From Gemmatimonadales bacterium (lineage in GTDB: Bacteria; Krumholzibacteriota; Krumholzibacteriia; LZORAL124-64-63): a stretch of 64,000 nucleotides of DNA. Within the stretch, counting starts at the first letter, position 1; each line of letters starts with the position of its first letter. The stretch lies in the NCBI GenBank assembly GCA_019038745.1, contig JAHOYV010000032.1, forward strand, positions 51,796-115,795. The letters run 5' to 3'. The notes below the pieces were generated by a model, which saw only the letters and a program-made list of their open reading frames with translations, made no database searches and was not told the origin of the DNA. Below, one piece after another: positions 1-6,964 of this stretch. Position numbers and translations under genes: made by a program.

Positions 1-7
1 GGCCCTG

Positions 8-814
8 TTGGCGGGAAGAACTCGCCGGTTGGTCCTAATCGTTGCCGGTGGCCTTCTGATCATATTCCTGATGGTGTTGCCACGGGATATTGCTTGGCAG
101 GTGGGTGGTAATATGGCGGCGGGATTGGCAGCAGGTCTGGCTCTTGGAATGCGATGGCGTCTGGATGCCGGTTTGTTGGCGGTTACGCTTTGTTTGGCAC
201 CGGTCCTGATCTGGTCGGCTTTTAAAGTCCCGGTTCGGGAAAACCTCGACGTTTTTCGGAGTGCAACTCTGGAAAGCATGGAGGAAACCCTATGGCAAGG
301 GTTGGGTGAATCCGAACTCGGACAGGTTCGACAGAGAGAAGAGGCCCGCCTGGAAGAGGCGATCGGGGTGATGGAGAGAATTTTTCCGTCCCTGTTGGTG
401 GTGGGGGTTCTCGGTCAGTCCGGTTTGATCCTGCTGTTGGTTGCCTGGCTGGCCAGGTTGTCCGGGGGAGCGCCCGGGTTGCGGAGTGTCGGATCCTTTA
501 CGGGATGGCGACTGCCCTTTTACCTGGTCTGGGTCCTGGTGCTGGGAATGGGTCTTCTTTTGACCCGGTTGCCATACCTGGCCACGTCGGGGCTGAACCT
601 GGTCCTGGTAGCTGGAATGTTGATCAGCTTACAGGGTTTGGCCGTGCAGACATTTTTTACTTCGCGCATCTTGCCGGGACCCGTGCAGGTGATTTTCTGG
701 CTGATCATGGGGATGCCCTTGGTCCTCATGTTGCTGGTTACTTCGCTGGTTCTTGGATTGGCTGATCAATGGGTGGACATGAGGCGCCGATATCTGGCGC
801 GTGAGATTGAGTAA
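8..814 (+). CDS. DUF2232/YybS-like polytopic membrane protein (5' end uncertain)
   Basis: Hydrophobic protein of about 268 aa with roughly seven to eight membrane segments. A polar stretch at about residues 80-115 (Glu/Arg-rich) lies between two membrane blocks. Position directly before rplI matches the YybS/DUF2232 gene that commonly sits between rpsR and rplI, and the overall pattern fits that family. Its molecular function is unknown; it is usually described as a possible transporter-like integral membrane protein. The start used is a TTG at position 8. The frame stays open to the left edge, so the true start may lie outside the window. The stop is 12 bases before the rplI ATG, consistent with one operon. 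Confidence 0.7.
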   Translation: MAGRTRRLVLIVAGGLLIIFLMVLPRDIAWQVGGNMAAGLAAGLALGMRWRLDAGLLAVTLCLAPVLIWSAFKVPVRENLDVFRSATLESMEETLWQGLGESELGQVRQREEARLEEAIGVMERIFPSLLVVGVLGQSGLILLLVAWLARLSGGAPGLRSVGSFTGWRLPFYLVWVLVLGMGLLLTRLPYLATSGLNLVLVAGMLISLQGLAVQTFFTSRILPGPVQVIFWLIMGMPLVLMLLVTSLVLGLADQWVDMRRRYLAREIE

Positions 815-826
815 AGGTGGTTTGAG

Positions 827-1270
827 ATGGACGTGATCATGATGACGAGCATGGATAACCTGGGCCAGATGGGTGAGACCGTCTCGGTAAAGAGGGGCTA
901 TGCGCGGAATTACCTGATTCCCAAGGGCATGGCCGTTACGGCCACTGAAGGGAACCGTAAGCTGGTCGCCGAGCATATGAAGCTTGAGACCAAGCGGGAT
1001 TCACTGCGTAAGGCCGGTGCCGAGGAATTGGCTTCCAGCCTGGGTGAAATATCCTGTACCCTTACCGTGCAAGCCGGCGATGATGAAAAGCTTTTTGGTT
1101 CGGTGACGGCGCGGGATATCGCCGAGGCCCTGAAGAGCGAAAACATGGCGTTCGAGCACAGGCAGATCATCCTGGATGAGCCGATCAAGCAGTTGGGTGT
1201 GTATTCCGTGCCCGTGAAGCTGCATGCCGAAGTGGAAGTGATGGCCAAGGTCTGGGTCGTCAAAAGCTAA
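827..1270 (+). CDS. rplI: 50S ribosomal protein L9
   Basis: 147 aa, the normal L9 length. The N-terminal signature is clear: an NLGQMGETVSVKRGYARNYL block followed by IPKGMA at about residues 12-37. This forms the 23S rRNA-binding domain. A connecting helix and the C-terminal domain follow, ending in a VEVMAKVWVVKS-like strand. L9 binds domain V of 23S rRNA and extends from the ribosome as a long rod. The ATG is preceded by AAAGGTGG at a good distance. Immediate position after a DUF2232 gene is a common ribosomal-protein operon arrangement. Confidence 0.97.
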   Translation: MDVIMMTSMDNLGQMGETVSVKRGYARNYLIPKGMAVTATEGNRKLVAEHMKLETKRDSLRKAGAEELASSLGEISCTLTVQAGDDEKLFGSVTARDIAEALKSENMAFEHRQIILDEPIKQLGVYSVPVKLHAEVEVMAKVWVVKS

Positions 1271-1289
1271 CCGGAGCGCAACGAATATC

Positions 1290-2393
1290 ATGACGCTTCC
1301 CTCGCGCAATGCACTCCGGCCTTTGAGTCGGGGAATCTGCATCATCATGGCCGGGGGCCGGGGTACGCGGTTTTGGCCTCTCAGCAGGGCGGATCGTCCC
1401 AAACAATTGCTGGCTTTGTCGTCCGGACGGAGCCTGCTGCGGGAAACTTTCGACCGCATCGAACCCTTGGTGGGGGCCGACAGGATTCTGGTCATTACCA
1501 GCGGTTCCCTGGCTGAACCCACTAGGGCTGAATTGCCAGAATTGAGCCCTGAACAGGTTATCAACGAACCTGTGGGGAGAAATACTGCTCCTTGCGCCGT
1601 ACTGGGCATGGGAGTGGCAGGGCGGATTGATCCCGCCGCTCCGGTGGCCTTGTTGCCCGCCGACCACTACATCCCGGATCTCGAAAAATTTCGATCCCAA
1701 CTCCAGATGGCCTTCGATCACGTAGCGAAGCATGAAACCGTACTGACCTTGGGCATTCCCCCCACTCGGCCCGAGACGGGGTATGGATATATCCTGGCCG
1801 CTGAAGATTTTCCGGATTCCGGGGTGGGCACCGGCCTGGGGTTCGTGGAAAAACCCGATTTTTCTACTGCCGAACAGTACGTACGAGGTGGGAAACACTT
1901 TTGGAACAGCGGAATATTCGTCTGGAATCCCCGTTTTTTCGAAAAGGCCTGCGACTCTGATATCCCAGAAATACGCCGTTTCGTGGAGCCGGCGGTAGAT
2001 AGGCATGGAACCAAATCCTTTGCTGAGGCGTTGGATGTTGCCTACCGTGATTGCCCTGCCGTTTCTTTGGATGTGGCCGTAATGGAAAAGTTGACCGGTT
2101 TTGCTTTGCTGGCCGCCGACTTCCGGTGGTCGGATCTGGGCAGCTGGGATGCCTGGGGTGAACTCGCCGAACCCCTGCCCGAGGAAAATCTTGGTCGGGC
2201 CGATCTGCTGCCGGTGGACAGCCGGGGCAATATCCTAATGATTCCGGAGAAACTTGTTGCCCTGGTGGGTGTGGAGAATATGATCATCGTCGATAGTGCG
2301 GATGCCCTGTTGGTTTGCCGCAAGGATCAAGCTCAGCGCCTCAAGGAAGTCATCGTTGCCCTGGAGAAAACCGGTCGGGACGACCTGCTCTGA
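1290..2393 (+). CDS. manC: Mannose-1-phosphate guanylyltransferase (GDP-mannose pyrophosphorylase)
   Basis: 367-aa nucleotidyltransferase that makes GDP-mannose from mannose-1-phosphate and GTP. The nucleotide-binding loop GGRGTRFWPLSRADRPKQ is at about residues 22-39. The active-site FVEKP motif and the family's HFWNSGIFVW segment follow. It is the short type: the C-terminal cupin/isomerase domain of bifunctional ManC/AlgA is absent. GDP-mannose would feed the dolichol-phosphate-mannose-synthase-like enzymes encoded at 30.5 and 35.1 kb (inference). The ATG at 1290 follows rplI by 19 bases. The SD (GGAGCG) is rather far, so an internal start such as a nearby TTG cannot be excluded. Confidence 0.93.
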   Translation: MTLPSRNALRPLSRGICIIMAGGRGTRFWPLSRADRPKQLLALSSGRSLLRETFDRIEPLVGADRILVITSGSLAEPTRAELPELSPEQVINEPVGRNTAPCAVLGMGVAGRIDPAAPVALLPADHYIPDLEKFRSQLQMAFDHVAKHETVLTLGIPPTRPETGYGYILAAEDFPDSGVGTGLGFVEKPDFSTAEQYVRGGKHFWNSGIFVWNPRFFEKACDSDIPEIRRFVEPAVDRHGTKSFAEALDVAYRDCPAVSLDVAVMEKLTGFALLAADFRWSDLGSWDAWGELAEPLPEENLGRADLLPVDSRGNILMIPEKLVALVGVENMIIVDSADALLVCRKDQAQRLKEVIVALEKTGRDDLL

Positions 2394-2463
2394 CCGCTTC
2401 CGTAAGCCCCTGATCCCGCCGGCTGTTAAGTCCGGGGAGTCAATTCAAGGAGAGACTAAATTG

Positions 2464-3687
2464 ATGTCAATTCGCCGTTACACATTGTTCTCCTGTCTGA
2501 GCCTTCTCTTTCTGATCCTGGCCGGTTGCCAGGGTGTGGAGGATGCGGCCGAATTCGAGTACTTGCCTCTATTCGGGGACGGAGCCAACACCATCTCTCC
2601 GGCCGTGGCCGAGGTCAACGGTTTGTCCATCACCGAAGCGCACATGGAACTCCGGATGGATGAATTGCCTGCTGCAAAAAGGAACTATTATTCGGGTCCC
2701 GAAGGACAACGCCTTTTGCTGAAGGATATGGTTGATCAGGTAATTCTGGTCCAGCGGGCTGTGGAGCTGAAACTGTATAATGAACAGTCGGTAGCCCGAA
2801 CCCTGATTTCCGAACGTCGTATCACAATGGATACGGCCATGAGAAAGATCGGTATCCTGCGGGGCAAAGAGCCGACCCAGGAAGAGATCCAGGATTATTT
2901 TATCGAAAACCGGGAGAGTTATAAGAAGAAGGGCATGGTGCTGGCGCGGCACGTGGAGTGTGCGTCCAAGCAGGATGCCGATCTTGTCTACGAAAAGTTG
3001 CTGACGGGAGATTATGAGAACCGCTTCCTCACTGTGGTAAGGGATTTTTCCACCAACTTGAAGACCCTTGTCGATGGGGGCGATCTGGGTTGGTTCAACA
3101 AGGGCGGGTACATACCCAAGGTTCAGGACCCGAATACCTTCACTACCTTGGCCTATGATTTGCAAGATGGATTTAATCCTCCCATCAGGGTTGGGGACAG
3201 TTGGCATGTAGTGGAGATCCAAAACCGGGAGTACGACCGTTCCATGACTTTTGGAGAGGCCCAGCACCAAGTCAAGAGTGATATGAGGCCCAACTATCAG
3301 AAAAATCTTGTCGATACCTACCTGCAGGATGCGAGGAAGTCCTCGGAAATAGTGTTTCACGGGATCTTTGCTCCTGGTGAGGGGATGAACGTGGAACAGT
3401 TGTTTGCCCGGGCCCGCGCAGTAAAAGACACGGATAGGAAATTGGAACTCTACAAGATGCTTTACACCGATTATCCCGAGAGCGATCGGGCGGACGATGC
3501 CCTTTTCCTCTCCGGGAACCTGGTTCTGGACGATTTGATGGATCGCCGAGAGGGAGCCAAGCTTCTGACCCGATTGCTGAAAGAATATCCGGACAGTGAG
3601 TTGGCTCCCGATACCCAGTACATTTTGGAGAACATGGGCAATTCAAAGGCCATTAACCCAACAAGTATTGAAGATCTACGCAAGTAG
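2464..3687 (+). CDS. Parvulin-type peptidyl-prolyl isomerase lipoprotein with C-terminal repeats
   Basis: About 407 aa. A lipoprotein signal peptide ends in LILAGC (Cys about 23). A SurA/PrsA-like N-terminal chaperone helix region follows. The parvulin-like domain at about residues 155-265 includes a LARHVECASKQDAD block and a GGDLGWFNKGGYIP loop typical of rotamases. A short C-terminal region (about 300-390) looks like a TPR pair with YPESDRADDALFL and YPDSELAPDTQYI. Probable role: folding of exported or outer-membrane proteins. The start chosen is ATG 2464, preceded by AAGGAGAG; the open frame extends further upstream but without signal-peptide sense. It sits at the head of three envelope genes. 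Confidence 0.85.
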   Translation: MSIRRYTLFSCLSLLFLILAGCQGVEDAAEFEYLPLFGDGANTISPAVAEVNGLSITEAHMELRMDELPAAKRNYYSGPEGQRLLLKDMVDQVILVQRAVELKLYNEQSVARTLISERRITMDTAMRKIGILRGKEPTQEEIQDYFIENRESYKKKGMVLARHVECASKQDADLVYEKLLTGDYENRFLTVVRDFSTNLKTLVDGGDLGWFNKGGYIPKVQDPNTFTTLAYDLQDGFNPPIRVGDSWHVVEIQNREYDRSMTFGEAQHQVKSDMRPNYQKNLVDTYLQDARKSSEIVFHGIFAPGEGMNVEQLFARARAVKDTDRKLELYKMLYTDYPESDRADDALFLSGNLVLDDLMDRREGAKLLTRLLKEYPDSELAPDTQYILENMGNSKAINPTSIEDLRK

Positions 3688-3757
3688 GGTATGGTACGGA
3701 TGACAGGCACCTGATCAAGGTGGGCGTTCCGGGATTTGGATTAAGGGAGGAAAGGCC

Positions 3758-4276
3758 ATGAAAAGAGTCTTGCGAACCGGTTCCGACCAAGTAACGGTCG
3801 GTAAAAGTTTGCCCTGGAAATCAATTCTTGTTCTGGTGGTTTTGGTGACTGTGGGTATGGTCTCCAGCGCAATCAGTCAGGATGCCGATGCCACGGAGGC
3901 TGAAGTTGTCGAGGCTGTTGCTACCGAGGCTCCGTCCACTGAGGCCGTTTCAAGTCCGGTAATCGAGGCAGTCTTTGGACCGGACCTTGATCGGGAAAAC
4001 AGGGCCCTTACCGGGCAGGCCGATGAATTTTGGGCCGATGTTGAGCAGATTTACTGTTTGACCAGGATCCAGGGGCTGGAAGCTCCAACGACCATTACCC
4101 ATGCCTGGTACCACGAAGGCCAGTCCAAGGCCCGGGTCGAATTGAATGTCGGATCACCCGACTGGCGGACATGGTCCTCCAAGAAAATTTTACCTGGATG
4201 GACCGGCAAATGGGAAGTCAAGGTACTGGACGCAACGGGCAAGGTGCTGGGGACCTTTGGGTTCACGGTGAATTAG
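3758..4276 (+). CDS. DUF2914 domain protein, membrane-anchored
   Basis: 172 aa. One hydrophobic N-terminal segment at about residues 22-40 is followed by a low-complexity Ala/Glu/Thr linker. The C-terminal 85 residues match the DUF2914 pattern: a TRIQGLEAPTTITHAWYHEG-type strand pair, then WRTWSSKKILPG and GKWEVKVLDATGKVLG. The function of DUF2914 is unknown; it is generally found on extracytoplasmic or membrane proteins. A strong SD (GGGAGGAAA) precedes the ATG. It is flanked by the PPIase lipoprotein upstream and the LpoA-like lipoprotein 9 bases downstream, so a periplasmic envelope role is likely (inference). Confidence 0.85.
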   Translation: MKRVLRTGSDQVTVGKSLPWKSILVLVVLVTVGMVSSAISQDADATEAEVVEAVATEAPSTEAVSSPVIEAVFGPDLDRENRALTGQADEFWADVEQIYCLTRIQGLEAPTTITHAWYHEGQSKARVELNVGSPDWRTWSSKKILPGWTGKWEVKVLDATGKVLGTFGFTVN

Positions 4277-4285
4277 GAGGCCCTC

Positions 4286-6166
4286 ATGTCGCGCAAGCTG
4301 TTCCGGCTGCCTTTGGTTTTTGCATCATGCCTGATGGTGGTAGTTGGTTTGGGCTGGATGGCCGGTTGCGGGGGGACTCGTCCGGCGTCGGTAACTTCCT
4401 CGGTCGGACTTGAAGGCCCCGAGTTGGCCCACGCCAAACGCTTGTACGCCAAGATGGTAATGGAGCACCAACTGCACCGGGACCGCAAGACGTTGGAAAT
4501 CGCCGGTAATCTCCTTGATTATCACTCTCGATTCCAGCGTAATGACGAGGTTCTGGACATGGCGATCGATTCGGCGGATCGCCTGGGGGAGATCAGTCGG
4601 GCTCGACGCTTTGTAACGGAGCTACTGACTCTTTTTCCCGAAAGTCCCTTGTTCGACAAGGCTCTGCAGCGGGGAGCGAATCTGGCGGCGACCGCTGGAG
4701 ATACGCTGGCTGCCGCTCATTTCCTGGTTCGCTACCACGACCGTGATCCAGTAAAGTCCACCTCGCCCGATGGAACGCCCCACGCCGATATTTTCCTCGA
4801 ACATCTGGTTCCCGTTAAGTTGGCTCAGCTGATGTCTTTGGAGCCCGATTCAAGACTTTGGACCTACATGGGTTTCCTCAGGGTTCGTGAGCTCTTGAAA
4901 AGAGGTGAGTTCGGCGAAGCGGAGCGGGTCGTCGATTCTCTCGAAGTTGTCGGATTGGAAGACCACTGGACAGTACTTGCCCGTGAATTACTGGAGGATC
5001 CCCAGAGCGTGGGGGCACGGCCCTGGCTGGCTTCCCAGCAACCGGAAAAGTTCAACCAGATCGGTTTGTTGAGTCCCCTGACCGAGAAGTACGCACTGCT
5101 GGGTAATGCTTTTGTGGATGCGGCCCTCATGGCCTTGGATGCGGCCAATCAAGAAATGGGCACTCAATTCGAGCTCAAGGTCGAGGATACCGCCGGAGAT
5201 CCCGTGACCGCTGCCTTGGCGGCCCGGCGACTCTGTTCCGAGGAGGGCAGTATTGCTGTCCTGGGTGCCTTGATGAGCGCTCCTACAGCCGCTGCCGCTC
5301 TGGTCAACGATATATACGGTGTGCCCATGGTGTCTCCGACGGCCACCAACGACAATCTTTGGAAACTGGGCCCCGGTATTTTTCAGACCAACATGGCCGG
5401 GTTGTTTGAGGTTCGTTTGCTGGCTCAGTTGGCTGTCACCGTATTGCTCAAGGAACGCTTCGCCATTCTTTATCCGGATAATCCCGAGGGGCGTCGGGAC
5501 GCCGAAGTATTTGCTTTCGAGGTGGAAGCTTTGGGCGGGCAGGTGGTGGCCAGGGCTTCCTATCTGGACCAGGGCACTGATTTCAAGGATCCTATCCTTT
5601 CCCTCCGGGAGTATCGACCGGAGGTGATCTTCACCCCGGCGACCGTTGACCAGATGGTTATGTTGGGGCCGCAACTGGATTTCTACAAATCCGGCTCCAT
5701 GATCCTGGGGCTCAGCAACTTGAACTCCGATCGGTTGATAGAGCGGGCCGGCTCTGTTCTGGAAAGATCTCTTCTACCCAGCGATTTGGCGATGTTTCAG
5801 CCCCGTTGGACCAGTGAATTCAATTCCAAATGGGTGGAGACCAACTACCCCCGTGAGGCCACACCCCTGGCGCTGAAGGCCTATCAGGCGACACGCATGC
5901 TCCTGGACACGATCCAGCAAAGCGGAGCCACAAACCGAGCCCAGTTGACGGCCGCCCTGGGTAGTCGTTTGGCCAGCCGGGAGTTTAATGCCGAAGGGCT
6001 GGACTCATTCGGTCAATCGGTACGGATGTTCGATTCAGGGGAAATCATCCATTTCCCCGCCGAGCTGTTCGCCGAGGCTTGGGTTTTCGAGAGCGCCCTG
6101 GCCGATTCACTTGGTGGAATGGAAGAGGGAGATTTTCCCGAGGAGGTAGAGCCGGGTCTCCGCTGA
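4286..6166 (+). CDS. Lipoprotein with TPR-like N-terminus and LivK-type periplasmic binding fold (LpoA-like architecture)
   Basis: 626 aa. The signal peptide ends in the lipobox WMAGC (Cys about 29). Residues about 50-240 are helical, with repeat-like segments rich in DSADRLGEISRARRF-type motifs. Residues about 250-600 form a type-1 periplasmic binding fold of the branched-chain amino-acid (LivK/Peripla_BP_6) class, including IAVLGALMSAPTAAAALVND and VPMVSPTATND. The combination of a TPR-like helical region and a LivK-like domain on a lipoprotein resembles E. coli LpoA, the activator of penicillin-binding protein PBP1A. No ABC permease or ATPase genes are nearby, which argues against a transport role. 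SD AGGAGG lies 5 bases before the ATG. Confidence 0.75.
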   Translation: MSRKLFRLPLVFASCLMVVVGLGWMAGCGGTRPASVTSSVGLEGPELAHAKRLYAKMVMEHQLHRDRKTLEIAGNLLDYHSRFQRNDEVLDMAIDSADRLGEISRARRFVTELLTLFPESPLFDKALQRGANLAATAGDTLAAAHFLVRYHDRDPVKSTSPDGTPHADIFLEHLVPVKLAQLMSLEPDSRLWTYMGFLRVRELLKRGEFGEAERVVDSLEVVGLEDHWTVLARELLEDPQSVGARPWLASQQPEKFNQIGLLSPLTEKYALLGNAFVDAALMALDAANQEMGTQFELKVEDTAGDPVTAALAARRLCSEEGSIAVLGALMSAPTAAAALVNDIYGVPMVSPTATNDNLWKLGPGIFQTNMAGLFEVRLLAQLAVTVLLKERFAILYPDNPEGRRDAEVFAFEVEALGGQVVARASYLDQGTDFKDPILSLREYRPEVIFTPATVDQMVMLGPQLDFYKSGSMILGLSNLNSDRLIERAGSVLERSLLPSDLAMFQPRWTSEFNSKWVETNYPREATPLALKAYQATRMLLDTIQQSGATNRAQLTAALGSRLASREFNAEGLDSFGQSVRMFDSGEIIHFPAELFAEAWVFESALADSLGGMEEGDFPEEVEPGLR

Positions 6167-6189
6167 ACGATCGCCTTGTTCAGTCCTTG

Positions 6190-6957
6190 TCAACCTTCCC
6201 CATTGGGCTTTTTAGCATAGGGTCCGTTGAAATTGAAGGTGAGTTCAATCCAACGGCCAGCCTTGGGGTCGACCTTCCAGCCGAATTTCCACTGCTTGAT
6301 TTTTTCCAGGACTTCTTTTGTAAAGGCCCTGCTGGCGGTCCGCGACTGGATGATCGCTTCGGTAACGTCTCCTTCTGTATTCACGAAGATAGCTACCTGT
6401 ACCTGGATGATTGGAATCCGTTGTTCCGCCGCTGTAGCGGTCAAGGGATATTGGGGCAAAATCTGAACAAGTATGAACCAGTCCGGGTTGGATTGCCGGG
6501 GTAGCGAAAGTTTAGCCTGATTGCTCTCCGCTAATTCCGCGTCTGGATTCGGGTCCACGACGGGCCATTCTTCAGCCTGAGATTCGGTGTTGAAGGTTTC
6601 GTGGGGAAGCGGCTTCCTGGTTTCGGCCAGGGGATCTTCCAGCTCAATCTCAATCTTTGCCGGAGGGGGCGGGGTCTGCAGGGTTTGGGGCAATTGCTGG
6701 ATCTGGTCACTGCCGTCCTCAATGGAAATCTCGGGCATGATCTTCAAGTCGCCGGGTGCGCCGTAGTACTCAAAACGTTTTTTGATATCTTCCTGGCTGG
6801 GCCCCAGCAGGATCAGGGCGACCAGTCCGGCCAAGGTTACCAATACGGCTCCCGCCATTCTACGCCCGGAGCCGCGGCGGAAGGCCAACTGGGCCGATGT
6901 GGAGAACGAGGTTTTCTTGAAGTCTGAGGATTCGGTATGTTGGGCTTTTCGGTGCAC
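6190..6957 (-). CDS. TonB-family energy transducer
   Basis: 255 aa. A basic N-terminus of about 32 residues is followed by one membrane segment at about 33-51. A periplasmic linker with PPPP and many acidic residues comes next. The C-terminal 85 residues form a TonB_C domain: YPLTATAAEQRIP, then IQVQVAIFVNTEGDVTEAII, then KEVLEKIKQWKFGWKVDPKAG. It would couple the proton-motive force to outer-membrane receptors or another outer-membrane process. No ExbB/ExbD or TonB-dependent receptor is in the window. The GTG start is 7 bases from the stop of the upstream amidase gene; the GAGGTAA SD overlaps that stop, so the two are probably co-transcribed. Confidence 0.85.
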   Translation of the reverse strand: MHRKAQHTESSDFKKTSFSTSAQLAFRRGSGRRMAGAVLVTLAGLVALILLGPSQEDIKKRFEYYGAPGDLKIMPEISIEDGSDQIQQLPQTLQTPPPPAKIEIELEDPLAETRKPLPHETFNTESQAEEWPVVDPNPDAELAESNQAKLSLPRQSNPDWFILVQILPQYPLTATAAEQRIPIIQVQVAIFVNTEGDVTEAIIQSRTASRAFTKEVLEKIKQWKFGWKVDPKAGRWIELTFNFNGPYAKKPNGEG

Positions 6958-6964
6958 GGTTACC

